Origin: Thiogranum sp963752745
Lineage (GTDB): Bacteria > Pseudomonadota > Gammaproteobacteria > DSM-19610
Reading direction: 5' to 3'
Length of the DNA stretch: 64,000 nucleotides
Assembly (NCBI GenBank): GCA_963752745.1
Contig: CAVWAK010000023.1
Span: 1 to 64,000 of the forward strand
The position numbers were made by a program, and so were the translations under genes. A model generated the notes under the pieces. The model worked only from the letters and a program-made list of their open reading frames with translations. It had not been told where the DNA came from and did no database searches. Shown one piece after another: positions 52,177 to 60,866 of the stretch (the first letter of the stretch is position 1; each line of letters starts with the position of its first letter).

Positions 52177-53040
52177 TTAAGCCATCAGTCCTTTCAGCTT
52201 GTTAATTGCGTTTTTCTCCAGTTGCCGAATGCGTTCAGCGGACACGCCAAACTGAGAGGCCAGATTCTGCAGCGTGGTTTTTTCCTCGCTCAGCCAACGT
52301 TGTTCAAGTATTACCCGGTCACGTTCACCGAGCTTCTCAAGAGCGCTATACAGCTGGTTATTACTTTGTTCTTCCCAGTCACTGCTTTCCAGGGAATGGG
52401 CCGGATCGCTATGGGCGGGCGCGCTAAGGTATGCCGCCGGTGTCCATGCGGCATCATCTTCGTCACCAGGCACTGCCGGGTCGAAGGATAGATCCTGACC
52501 ATTCAACCGTGATTCCATCTCCAGGACGTTTTCCGGGCTCACACCGAGATCTTCCGCCACGGATTCGACTTCCTCGCGGCTGAACCAGCCGAGACGTTTT
52601 TTCGAACTGCGCAGGTTAAAGAACAGTTTGCGCTGCGCCTTGGTGGTAGCCACTTTGACGATGCGCCAGTTGCGCAGAACGTACTCATGGATCTCGGCTT
52701 TGACCCAGTGCACCGCAAACGAGACCAGGCGCACGCCAACATCCGGGTTGAAGCGACGCACGGCTTTCATCAAACCGATACCGCCTTCCTGAATTAGATC
52801 AGAGAGGGGCAGGCCATAGCCGCTATAGCCACGGGCAACTTTCACCACGAATCGCAGGTGCGAGACCACCAGTTCCCGAGCCGCATCAAGGTCATCATGG
52901 TCGCGCAGACGCAACGAAAGTTCGCGCTCGCGTTCGGCGCTCAACACCGGTACCCGATAGACTTCGCGCAAATAGCTGTCCAGCTGTTCGCCGGGAACGG
53001 GCAGATTCATGGTGTTACTGGCGACTAAGGCATTACTCAT
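52177..53040 (-). CDS. rpoH: RNA polymerase sigma factor RpoH (sigma-32)
   Basis: Heat-shock sigma factor, 287 residues. Region 2 (ELVVSHLRFVVKVARGYSGY, LIQEGGIGLMKAVRRFNPD), the RpoH box QRKLFFNLRSSKKRLGWFS and region 4.2 (LQNLASQFGVSAERIRQLE) are clear. I use ATG 53040, preceded by GGAGGT; the frame is open to 53061. Its leader has an unusual promoter: a sigma-E-like element overlapping a perfect CIRCE site, so control by envelope stress and by HrcA are both predicted. Confidence 0.97.
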   Translation of the reverse strand: MSNALVASNTMNLPVPGEQLDSYLREVYRVPVLSAERERELSLRLRDHDDLDAARELVVSHLRFVVKVARGYSGYGLPLSDLIQEGGIGLMKAVRRFNPDVGVRLVSFAVHWVKAEIHEYVLRNWRIVKVATTKAQRKLFFNLRSSKKRLGWFSREEVESVAEDLGVSPENVLEMESRLNGQDLSFDPAVPGDEDDAAWTPAAYLSAPAHSDPAHSLESSDWEEQSNNQLYSALEKLGERDRVILEQRWLSEEKTTLQNLASQFGVSAERIRQLEKNAINKLKGLMA

Positions 53041-53073
53041 CCAGGTAGACCTCCATCTCATTGGCCTGCAATT

Positions 53074-53100
53074 TTAGCACTCGAATCGTAAGAGTGCTAA
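53074..53100 (-). promoter_or_regulatory. CIRCE operator (HrcA site) in the rpoH leader
   Basis: TTAGCACTC-N9-GAGTGCTAA is a perfect CIRCE inverted repeat, 34-60 bases upstream of the rpoH start. HrcA normally represses groES/dnaK-type operons through this element. Confidence 0.92.
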
Positions 53101-53116
53101 TCGCGCCAAAAGTTCC
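53089..53116 (-). promoter_or_regulatory. Sigma-E-like promoter of rpoH
   Basis: On the minus strand GGAACTT (53116-53110), 16 bases and TCTTA (53093-53089) match the sigma-E pattern GGAACTT-N16-TCTgA. Transcription should start near 53082, inside the CIRCE element, so HrcA would cover the -10 and start site. E. coli rpoH also has a sigma-E promoter. Confidence 0.65.
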
Positions 53117-53165
53117 TTTTAGTGCCGATAATTACTATTGATTCCTGTCAAGATTAGTTGAAATA

Positions 53166-54479
53166 TCAGGCGCATACCTTGTTCCTGCCCTGCGCTTTGG
53201 CCGCGTACAGTAGTTCGTCAGCCTGGTTTAGCAGCTGGGTAAGGGTCATATTCGGGTGCTGCTGATTGCTGGCCAGGCCTATGCTTACCGTGACAGTGAC
53301 ACCGTCCGGGTGCAGCGTTTCGATCTGGCGGCGCAGTTCTTCGGCACATTCGTGCGCGTGGCTGGCGCTGCAGCGCGGTAACAATAGAGCAAATTCTTCG
53401 CCGCCAAAACGCACTGCCATGGTGTTTTCGGGCAATTGTTCAAGCAACAGACTGCCGATGGCTTTTAGTACCCGGTCGCCGGTGATATGTCCGAGGTTGT
53501 CATTGATTTTTTTGAAGTGATCAATATCAAGCAGCACGGTGGCTACCGGGTGATTATTGCGGTTGGCAAGAAACTGGTCGCCGTGGTCAAGCAGATAGCG
53601 GCGATTATAGACACGCGTCAGGCTGTCCGTAATCGCAAGATGGTGCATTGCCTCGGTCTGGCGTTTAAGTGCAGAAAACTGCTGCTTGATCAGCAGTAGA
53701 GAGCGGATACGCGCCATCAGCACTTCTTCAATAATGGGCTTGGCGACGAAATCATTGCCGCCGGCATGGAACACCTCGACCTGCTTCTCATCAGATTCCG
53801 CCCCGGTCAGAACCAGCACTGGCATTTCCTGTGACGAATAGTGAAATTTTGCCCGAATGGCGTGCAGCAGGTCGCCACCTGTCATGTGCCCCTGGAGGAA
53901 AAAATCCGTAATAACGATGTCGAAGCTCTCGTCTTCACACGGTCCGCCAGGAGCAGTTTCCCCCAGCAACTGCAACGCTTCTTCGGCGTGAGTGGTATGC
54001 ACCACTTGCAGGCCGTGGCGTTCCATGAGGGACATCAATACGGTGGCAGCCAGCTGGCTGTCCTCAACGTAGAGGATACGCCCCACCAGACCGCTATTGC
54101 GCTGCATGAAGTCCTTGATGAACTCGGCGAATGCACGATAGCCGAGTGACTTGTCGAAGTAATCAGTGACTCCCGCTGCAAAGCCTTCGCGCAGCAGTCT
54201 TGCATCAGCGTCGCCGGAGACAACAATGGTCGGTGTGTAATGGTGGTTACCGGATGCCCGGACGTAGCGAATGAGTTCCAGACCATCCTTGTCGGGCAGC
54301 ATCAGCGCTGTAGTAATCAGGTCGAAGTGACTGCGCTCCAGCCAGGCACAGGCTTCCTGCACCGTGCCGCAGGTGACGAGTTCAGTGTCAGGCATCTCTT
54401 CATTGAGAATCCGCACAATAATCGTGCGGGCGACTTCCGAACTGTCTACCACGAGGATGCGATTGAGTTTTCGGGGCAT
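53166..54479 (-). CDS. Two-receiver diguanylate cyclase (REC-REC-GGDEF), PleD-like
   Basis: A 437-residue response regulator that should make c-di-GMP. The first receiver (residues 7-125) has Ala58 where the phosphorylated Asp is expected (DLITTALMLPDKDG), so it is probably a pseudo-receiver. The second (132-255) keeps Asp in DIVITDFFLQG. The GGDEF domain has an intact RFGGEEFALLLPR active site near 355-367, and no clear RxxD inhibitory site is obvious before it. Domain order is that of PleD. It lies between ftsX and rpoH, an unusual position. Confidence 0.93.
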   Translation of the reverse strand: MPRKLNRILVVDSSEVARTIIVRILNEEMPDTELVTCGTVQEACAWLERSHFDLITTALMLPDKDGLELIRYVRASGNHHYTPTIVVSGDADARLLREGFAAGVTDYFDKSLGYRAFAEFIKDFMQRNSGLVGRILYVEDSQLAATVLMSLMERHGLQVVHTTHAEEALQLLGETAPGGPCEDESFDIVITDFFLQGHMTGGDLLHAIRAKFHYSSQEMPVLVLTGAESDEKQVEVFHAGGNDFVAKPIIEEVLMARIRSLLLIKQQFSALKRQTEAMHHLAITDSLTRVYNRRYLLDHGDQFLANRNNHPVATVLLDIDHFKKINDNLGHITGDRVLKAIGSLLLEQLPENTMAVRFGGEEFALLLPRCSASHAHECAEELRRQIETLHPDGVTVTVSIGLASNQQHPNMTLTQLLNQADELLYAAKAQGRNKVCA

Positions 54480-54594
54480 TAATTTTGGAGCCTTTGGTTT
54501 TGGGGTTTTTTTCTAGTTACGTTTTTCCCGCATCCCCTTCTGATCGGCCAATCGACAGAAAACCTTTAAGAATTTGTGAGATAAGTTTGGTTTT

Positions 54595-55545
54595 TCAATG
54601 CTGACAGCGGGTTAGGCTAGGTTCTATGGCTGACATGTGACGCCCGACGGCCAGCCAGGCACCGAGCAGGCCCAGCAGGGCCCCGGACAGAAGTAGCAGC
54701 AGGGTATCGCTGAAAGCCAGTGTCTGCAGGCTGAAGCCACTCTGGTACAGTCCGGCCAGCTGTCCCACCGGTGTGGCTAGTTGCAAAAATGCCAGTTCAA
54801 CCAGCAGGGTGGCAAGTAGCGCTCCAATTACGCCGTACCACAGGCCGCTATAAAGGAAGGGACGACGAATGAATGCGTTGGTAGCACCAATCAGTTTGGT
54901 GACCTCGATTTCCTCGCGCCTGCTTTGAATTTCCAGTCGGATTGTGTTGCCGGTGATCAGCAGTACTGCCAGCCCCAGCAGGGTGGCCATGACCCAAATG
55001 GAGCGCTGCACGATATCGACAATGGCGTTGAAGCGTTTTACCCACTGTAAGTCCAGTTGTGCCAGCTCGATTTCGGGAAGTTTGCGCAGGCGCTCGAGCA
55101 AGCGACTGATGGACTCGCTGTCGGTCGATTCAGCGGCTGGTTTTACTGCCAGCACTGCTGGTAACGGATTTTCTTCGAGAGCATCCAGGGCATCGCCAAA
55201 GCCGGAAAGTTCGCGGAATTCAGAGAGAGCCTGCTCCGGGCTGATCAAGTCAATGTGCTCGATCTCTGGCCAGCTCAGCAGTTTGTCCCTGAGTGTCTGT
55301 GTCTGGAGCTCAGATGCGGTGTGTTGCAGGAACAGCGACAGGCTGGCAGCCCCATCCCAGCGGGTGCTGAGTTGCTGGAGATTGCCGGTGAGCAGGTACA
55401 GGCCCGCGGGCAATGCCAGGGCGATGCCTATGACCGCGGCAGTCATCAGGGATGCCAATGGTGCGCGGTAGAGCCTGCCCAGGCTGTTTAGTGCCACTTG
55501 CATGTGGCGCAACAGATAGACTTGCAGGAAGTGCGGCAACCTCAT
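54595..55545 (-). CDS. ftsX: Cell-division protein FtsX
   Basis: Permease-like partner of FtsE that activates septal peptidoglycan hydrolases. The 316 residues have an N-terminal helix (near 32-52), a large periplasmic loop (LISPEQALSEFRELSGFGDA) and three C-terminal helices with QSRREEIEVTKLIGATNAFI between. The start overlaps the ftsE stop by four bases. The usual next gene, rpoH, is separated here by the cyclase gene. Confidence 0.96.
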   Translation of the reverse strand: MRLPHFLQVYLLRHMQVALNSLGRLYRAPLASLMTAAVIGIALALPAGLYLLTGNLQQLSTRWDGAASLSLFLQHTASELQTQTLRDKLLSWPEIEHIDLISPEQALSEFRELSGFGDALDALEENPLPAVLAVKPAAESTDSESISRLLERLRKLPEIELAQLDLQWVKRFNAIVDIVQRSIWVMATLLGLAVLLITGNTIRLEIQSRREEIEVTKLIGATNAFIRRPFLYSGLWYGVIGALLATLLVELAFLQLATPVGQLAGLYQSGFSLQTLAFSDTLLLLLSGALLGLLGAWLAVGRHMSAIEPSLTRCQH

Positions 55546-56216
55546 GTGCTTTCCAGTACCTCAGCATTCAGCAGTCGTCCCTGATCCAGCTGCAGTTGCG
55601 GGTACGGCAGGCGGGAAATCAGGTCGAGGTCGTGGCTGGCAATGAGCACCGTAACCCCCACCTGGTTGAACTGTTCGAACAGCCGCATGATATCGCGTGA
55701 CAATTCCGGATCCAGGTTGCCTGTGGGTTCATCGGCGAGCAGCAATGGTGGCTTGTTGACAACGGCGCGGGCGATACCGACACGCTGTTGTTCACCGCCG
55801 GAGAGCGTAATGGGCAGGGCGCGTTCCCTGCCAAGCAGGTCGACCTTGTCGAGTGCAGCGCGTACCCGGCGGACAATATCCTGGTGTCGGTAGCCGGCGA
55901 TGACCAGTGGCAGGGCGACATTATCGAACACTGTGCGGTCAAACAGCAGCCGGTGATTCTGGAAAATAATGCCAATCTTGCGGCGTATAAAGGGAATTTT
56001 GCCCTTGCGCGTGCGCGTCAGGTTCTCCCCGTCGAGGAACAGCTGGCCGCGGCTGGTACGTTCCAGCACGGCGATGAGCTTAAGCAGGGTGCTTTTGCCG
56101 GCCCCTGAGTGGCCGGTGAGGAATGCCATGGCGCCCGACCGCAGATGGAAACTGACAGCCTGCAGGGCATCTTTTCCTTCCGGGTAACGCTTGCTGACGT
56201 TATCAAAGCGGATCAT
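55542..56216 (-). CDS. ftsE: Cell-division ATP-binding protein FtsE
   Basis: ABC ATPase of the FtsEX complex, 224 residues. Walker A GHSGAGKSTLLKL near residues 36-46, signature LSGGEQQRVGIARA and Walker B LLLADEPTGNLDPEL are intact. ftsY ends one base before its start codon region, so ftsY-ftsE-ftsX form one operon. Confidence 0.98.
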   Translation of the reverse strand: MIRFDNVSKRYPEGKDALQAVSFHLRSGAMAFLTGHSGAGKSTLLKLIAVLERTSRGQLFLDGENLTRTRKGKIPFIRRKIGIIFQNHRLLFDRTVFDNVALPLVIAGYRHQDIVRRVRAALDKVDLLGRERALPITLSGGEQQRVGIARAVVNKPPLLLADEPTGNLDPELSRDIMRLFEQFNQVGVTVLIASHDLDLISRLPYPQLQLDQGRLLNAEVLEST

Positions 56217-57218
56217 TTAGTTAGCGTTATCGAACAGCGCATCGACGAAATCTTGCGCGTCAAAGGGGCGCAGGTCCTCAATAGCCTCACCTACGCCGAC
56301 GAAGCGTATGGGTATGCCGAGTTGCTTGGCAATCGCGAAAATGATGCCTCCCTTGGCAGTACCATCCAGCTTGGTCAGCGTGATGCCTGTTAAACCTACG
56401 GCCTGGTTGAATTCGCGGGCCTGATTGAGTGCATTCTGGCCAGTGCCGGCATCAACCACCAGCATTACCTCATGGGGCGCGGTTGCATCCAGTTTACCGA
56501 GCACGCGCTTGATTTTTTTCAGCTCTTCCATGAGGTTGGATTGAGTGTGCAGGCGACCGGCGGTATCGGCTATCAGTACATCGATGCTGCGTGCCTGGGC
56601 AGCCTGTAGTGCATCGAAAATCACCGAGGCCGAGTCGGCACCCTGCTGCTGCGCGATGACCGGGACGTCGTTGCGTTCACCCCAGGCCTGGAGTTGCTCT
56701 ACCGCGGCTGCCCGGAAGGTGTCACCCGCAGCCAGCATCACGGAGTGGCCCTCGGATTGCAGTCTGCGGGCGATTTTCCCTATGGTGGTGGTTTTGCCGG
56801 CACCGTTAATACCGACCATGAGCAGCACAAATGGTTGGTCGGATTGCGGGATTTCCAGCGGCGCGTTTACCGGCGCAAGCATGCCGCTCATATCCTCGCG
56901 TAGCGCTGTCATCAAGGCTTCGGCATCGCTGAGCTGTTTGCGTGCAACGCGCCCGGTGAGGTCGCCAATAATGCTCTGGGTTGCCTCGACACCGAGATCG
57001 GCTGTCAGTAGCTGGGTTTCAAGGTCTTCGAGCAGTTCGTCATCGATCTGCTTGCGGCCGACAACCAGATTGGCGATGCTCTCGGTCAGGCCGCTGCGAG
57101 TTTTCGACAGGCCAGTCTTCAGTCGACCAAGCAGGCCAGCCTTTTTTTCAGCGCCATCTTCAGCCTGTTCACCTTGCGGAGTGTCCTGTAAATTTTTTTT
57201 GCCGAAACCAAACATCAT
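56217..57218 (-). CDS. ftsY: Signal recognition particle receptor FtsY
   Basis: SRP receptor GTPase that docks ribosomes for membrane-protein insertion. The 333 residues have a short acidic A domain at the N-terminus, then the NG domain: GINGAGKTTTIGKIA (P-loop) near 134, DTAGRLHTQSNLMEEL near 215 and TKLDGTAKGG near 284. The A domain is much shorter than in E. coli. It is the first gene of ftsYEX, divergent from the M16 pair. Confidence 0.98.
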   Translation of the reverse strand: MMFGFGKKNLQDTPQGEQAEDGAEKKAGLLGRLKTGLSKTRSGLTESIANLVVGRKQIDDELLEDLETQLLTADLGVEATQSIIGDLTGRVARKQLSDAEALMTALREDMSGMLAPVNAPLEIPQSDQPFVLLMVGINGAGKTTTIGKIARRLQSEGHSVMLAAGDTFRAAAVEQLQAWGERNDVPVIAQQQGADSASVIFDALQAAQARSIDVLIADTAGRLHTQSNLMEELKKIKRVLGKLDATAPHEVMLVVDAGTGQNALNQAREFNQAVGLTGITLTKLDGTAKGGIIFAIAKQLGIPIRFVGVGEAIEDLRPFDAQDFVDALFDNAN

Positions 57219-57288
57219 TGTTGCTGTCTAGAGAAGTCCGCGTATCCTATCATCCCCGCAGTTGGGACGAAAATAAAAGGAGCACAGA

Positions 57289-58650
57289 ATGCGAGGAATG
57301 CTCGCGCTGATACTGGGGCTGGGTATAACCGGTGCCAATGCGGCGAACGCCGTGCACGAATACAAACTGGATAATGGGCTGAAACTCATTGTGAAAGAAG
57401 ACCACCGGGCACCGGTGATGGTGTCACAGGTCTGGTACAAAGTAGGCTCCAGTTACGAACATGATGGTATTACCGGCGTGTCACACGTGCTGGAACATAT
57501 GATGTTCAAGGGGACGGATGCTTATCCGACCGGCCAGTTCTCACAGATCATTTCCGAAAACGGCGGGCGTGAAAATGCCTTTACCAGCCGCGATTACACC
57601 GCCTATTTCCAGACCATGGAGTCCGGGCGGTTGCCCGTCAGTTTCGAGCTGGAAGCAGATCGCATGCGCAATCTCATGCTTCCGAACGAAGAATTTCTCA
57701 AGGAAGTGCAGGTGGTTATGGAAGAGCGGCGCATGCGCACGGAAGATAATCCGCAGTCACTGACTTACGAGCAATTCAATGCCACTGCCTATGTCAGTAG
57801 CGCGTATCGGATACCGGTTATCGGCTGGATGGATGACCTGGAGAACATGGAAATCAATGATCTACGTGTCTGGTATGAGAAATGGTATGCGCCTAACAAT
57901 GCAACTGTGGTTGTGGTCGGCGATGTCGATCCCGAAGATGTCTACAAACAGGCAAAAAAATACTTTGGCCCCCTGAAGCCCAGTGAAGTCACGCCGCCCA
58001 AGCCACGCGTGGAAATCAAGCAACTCGGGCGCAAGCGCATCGACGTGGAAGCGCCCGCCAAGCTGCCTTACCTGATGATGGGCTACAAGACGCCGGTCGT
58101 ATTGACCACCGATGAAGATTGGGAGCCCTATGCGCTTGAAGTGCTGGCGAATGTGCTTGATGGTGGCGACAGCGCCCGTCTGACAAATGAGCTGGTGCGC
58201 GGCAGCGAGATCGCAGTCAGTGCCGGCGTTGGCTACGATGCCTTTGATCGCATGGAAGGCCTGTTCCTGTTCTCTGGCACGCCGTCCAGCGGTCATAGTA
58301 TAGAAACGCTGGAGACCGCGTTGCTGGCACAGGTTAAAAAACTGCAGGACGAAAAGGTTAGCCAGGCAGAGCTCGATCGTGTCAAGGCGCAGATTCGTGC
58401 GGAAAAAGTTTACGAGCAGGATTCGATTTTCTATCAGGGTATGCAGATCGGTATTCTGGAAACTATTGGCCTTGACTGGAAAGAGGCCGACAAGTATTTG
58501 CCAGGGATCGAGGCGGTTACTGCTGAACAGGTTCAGGCGGTGGCGAAAAAATATCTGGTCGATGAGCGTTTGACAGTTGCACAGCTGGTGCCCCAGCCAA
58601 TTGATCCGAACAAACCGCGGCGATCCGGAGGTTCTGGGCATGCACACTGA
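57289..58650 (+). CDS. M16 family zinc metalloprotease (catalytic subunit)
   Basis: A 453-residue exported M16 peptidase, like the processing peptidases and PqqL-type proteins. A signal peptide (cleavage near ANA-VHE), the inverted zinc motif HVLEHMMFKG near residue 67 and the downstream glutamate region are present. AAAGGAGCACAG precedes the ATG. It partners the next gene, which lacks the zinc motif, as in heterodimeric M16B proteases. The pair upstream of rsmD is common in gammaproteobacteria. Confidence 0.94.
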   Translation: MRGMLALILGLGITGANAANAVHEYKLDNGLKLIVKEDHRAPVMVSQVWYKVGSSYEHDGITGVSHVLEHMMFKGTDAYPTGQFSQIISENGGRENAFTSRDYTAYFQTMESGRLPVSFELEADRMRNLMLPNEEFLKEVQVVMEERRMRTEDNPQSLTYEQFNATAYVSSAYRIPVIGWMDDLENMEINDLRVWYEKWYAPNNATVVVVGDVDPEDVYKQAKKYFGPLKPSEVTPPKPRVEIKQLGRKRIDVEAPAKLPYLMMGYKTPVVLTTDEDWEPYALEVLANVLDGGDSARLTNELVRGSEIAVSAGVGYDAFDRMEGLFLFSGTPSSGHSIETLETALLAQVKKLQDEKVSQAELDRVKAQIRAEKVYEQDSIFYQGMQIGILETIGLDWKEADKYLPGIEAVTAEQVQAVAKKYLVDERLTVAQLVPQPIDPNKPRRSGGSGHAH

Positions 58651-59977
58651 AAAAACTTTATTGATGTTTGTGCGTGGCTTGTTGTTGCTGGCGGCGGGGT
58701 TATTTGCTGCTGTTGCGCAGGCGTTACCGGAAATACAGAGCTGGACGACCAAAAATGGTACGCGCGTACTGTTTGTCGAAGCTCATGAGTTGGCTATGGT
58801 GGATATGCGCGTGGTGTTTGATGGCGGCAGCGCACGTGACGCGGGTAAGCCAGGAGTAGCCAGTTTGACCAACGCGTTGCTTGATCAGGGTGCGGCTGGA
58901 CTGGATGCGGGTGCTATCGCTCGTGGTTTCGAGCAGCATGGGGCCAAGCTGAGTGGAGGTATCGGTCGCGATATGGCGTGGTTGTCACTGCGTAGCCTTA
59001 GCGATAAAAAATTATTGACGCCTTCTTTCGAGCTGTTTGGCAAGGTGCTGTCGCGTCCGGACTTTCCCGCAGGTGATTTCCAGCGCGAACAAAGCCGTAC
59101 GCTGACGGGTCTGGAATATAAAAAGCAGAAGCCCGGTTCAATTGCCGACGAGGCATTTTACCTCAATGTTTACGGTGAGCATCCCTATGCAGGGGAGCCG
59201 TCAGGTACTGAGGACAGTGTCGCGGCGTTGAAAGTCGCCGACCTGAAATCGTTTTACAAGCGCTACTACGTTGCCCACAACGCGCTCATCGTCATGGTGG
59301 GCGACCTGTCTGTCCGGCAGGCCAGAGCAATGTCTGATGCTCTTTCGGACGCACTGCCTGAAGGTGAAAAGGCCGAGCCGTTGCGCGCGGTCGCGCCGCT
59401 GGATACCGGAGAAACCGTTTTTATTGATTTTCCTTCCAGCCAGAGTCACGTGCTGATGGGGGCGCCCGGTGTGCGCCGTGGGGATCCGGACTATTTTACC
59501 TTGTACGTCGGTAATCATGTGCTTGGTGGTAGCGGTCTGGTTTCAAGGATTAGTCAGGAGATCCGGGACAAGCGTGGTTTGTCGTACAGCGCCTACAGTT
59601 ATTTTGTGCCGATGAAGGAGTTGGGGCCTTACACGCTGGGGTTCCAGACGCGCAATACCCAGCGAGACGAGGCATTGAAAGTATTGCGTGATACGTTGCA
59701 GGACTTTATCGATAAAGGGCCAACAACGAAAGAGCTCAAGGCATCGAAAAGCAATATAACGGGTGGGTTCCCATTACGCGTGGCCAGTAACAGCAAGATT
59801 ATTGAATATCTGGCGGTCATTGGTTTTTATGACTTGCCACTGGATTATCTGTCCACCTTCAATGCCAATATCGAGGCTGTTACCGTCGAGCAGATACGTG
59901 ATGCTTACAAGCGGCGCGTAAAAGTCGACGATATGATTACCATTACCGTCGGTGGTGAAGTCAAGCCCGATTCCTGA
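58640..59977 (+). CDS. M16 family protein lacking the zinc motif (structural partner)
   Basis: A 445-residue exported protein with the M16 fold. The signal peptide ends AQA-LPE. Where the active partner has HxxEH, this one reads VASLTNALLDQG, so it is not a peptidase by itself. The C-terminal domain motif GGSGLVSRISQEIRDKRGLSYSAYS is well conserved (in part GGSGLVSRISQEIRDKRG). I use ATG 58640 with GGAGG upstream, overlapping the first gene by 11 bases. Confidence 0.93.
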   Translation: MHTEKTLLMFVRGLLLLAAGLFAAVAQALPEIQSWTTKNGTRVLFVEAHELAMVDMRVVFDGGSARDAGKPGVASLTNALLDQGAAGLDAGAIARGFEQHGAKLSGGIGRDMAWLSLRSLSDKKLLTPSFELFGKVLSRPDFPAGDFQREQSRTLTGLEYKKQKPGSIADEAFYLNVYGEHPYAGEPSGTEDSVAALKVADLKSFYKRYYVAHNALIVMVGDLSVRQARAMSDALSDALPEGEKAEPLRAVAPLDTGETVFIDFPSSQSHVLMGAPGVRRGDPDYFTLYVGNHVLGGSGLVSRISQEIRDKRGLSYSAYSYFVPMKELGPYTLGFQTRNTQRDEALKVLRDTLQDFIDKGPTTKELKASKSNITGGFPLRVASNSKIIEYLAVIGFYDLPLDYLSTFNANIEAVTVEQIRDAYKRRVKVDDMITITVGGEVKPDS

Positions 59978-59994
59978 GCTGTTAGCGGGATTTT

Positions 59995-60032
59995 CTTACA
60001 ACCGTATCAGATACGGCTTACAACCATTTCAG
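59995..60032 (+). repeat. Tandem 22-bp-spaced repeat with inner palindrome
   Basis: CTTACAACCGTATCAG (59995-60010) recurs as CTTACAACCATTTCAG (60017-60032). The first copy overlaps the palindrome CCGTATC-A-GATACGG (60002-60016). It lies upstream of the VPLPA-CTERM gene and may be a regulator site. Confidence 0.5.
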
Positions 60033-60146
60033 AAAATATCTCCTGAATCCGTCTCACCGGGCTGCTAGTTTGCAGTCCGGTGTGTCTGTTTGTGAATAGC
60101 TGGCAGACTGATAACAAGGACGTTAATTGCATTCATGGAGGATATT

Positions 60147-60788
60147 ATGAAAACTGCTTGTCTAAAGCATTTTGTTTCGTGTTCGATTTTTTCAGCGGTG
60201 CTGACCGGGTCGTATGCCCAGGCTGCGCCGGTGATTTCTGAACTGTTCTACGATGCCAGTGGCAGTGATGCCGGCCTGGTGTTTCTGGAGCTGTTTGGTT
60301 CACCTGGAGAAAGTCTCGATGGGCTGGTGCTGGAAGGTATCAACGGCGGTACTGGTGATGTTTATTCGAGTATTGCATTAAGTGGTGTGATGCCCGGTGA
60401 TGGTGTATTTGTCATAGGTGATGATAGTGGTGGTGGAACCTCGGTGGCCAATGCCGATCTGATTGCCGATATCGATTACCAGAACGGGCCGGACTCGGTG
60501 GTGTTGCGAGGGTTAAGCGGGGTGCTGGATGCCGTCGGCTACGGTGTATTTGGTGCCACCGACATTTTTGCCGGTGAGGGAGGTGCGGCGCCAGACCCGT
60601 CGGCTGGCAGCAGCATTGCGCGTTTGAATGCGCTGTTCGATAGCGGTGATAACAGCGTTGATTTCAGTGTGCTCGATACGCCAACACCGGGTAGCGTGCC
60701 GTTAGCCAGCGCAGTCCCCCTGCCTGCCAGCGCCTGGCTACTTGGTTCCGGTCTTATGACGCTGGTGTCGCTGCGGCGTAATCGCTGA
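60147..60788 (+). CDS. VPLPA/PEP-CTERM sorting-signal protein with lamin-tail-like domain
   Basis: A 213-residue secreted protein. It has a signal peptide (cleavage near AQA-APV) and a beta-rich domain resembling lamin-tail domains (VISELFYDASGSDAGLVFLE, ANADLIADIDYQNGPDSVVL). The C-terminal exosortase signal runs VPLPASAWLLGSGLMTLVSL followed by RRNR. I use ATG 60147 with GGAGG five bases upstream; ATG 60135 is earlier. The exosortase cleaves such tails at the membrane. The gene interrupts the usual M16-rsmD order. Confidence 0.87.
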   Translation: MKTACLKHFVSCSIFSAVLTGSYAQAAPVISELFYDASGSDAGLVFLELFGSPGESLDGLVLEGINGGTGDVYSSIALSGVMPGDGVFVIGDDSGGGTSVANADLIADIDYQNGPDSVVLRGLSGVLDAVGYGVFGATDIFAGEGGAAPDPSAGSSIARLNALFDSGDNSVDFSVLDTPTPGSVPLASAVPLPASAWLLGSGLMTLVSLRRNR

Positions 60789-60807
60789 ACTCCTGATCAT
60801 GGTGATG

Positions 60808-60829
60808 CCCGGCGGCTCACACCGCCGGG
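60808..60829 (+). terminator. Hairpin after the VPLPA-CTERM gene
   Basis: CCCGGCGG-CTCACA-CCGCCGGG is a perfect 8-bp stem 17 bases past the stop, but there is no T-run, so termination is likely weak or Rho-assisted. Confidence 0.5.
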
Positions 60830-60866
60830 TTGACCTGTCGTCGACGGCTGCGCACCATGTCGATCT

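Noticed and set aside
53140..53153. FNR-like TTGATTCCTGTCAA upstream of rpoH
   Set aside because: One half-site mismatch, and part of it doubles as TTGACA on the other strand; position relative to the rpoH start does not fit.
60060..60130. Possible sigma-54 promoter before the VPLPA-CTERM gene
   Set aside because: No GG-N10-GC pair with the expected flanking bases could be found.
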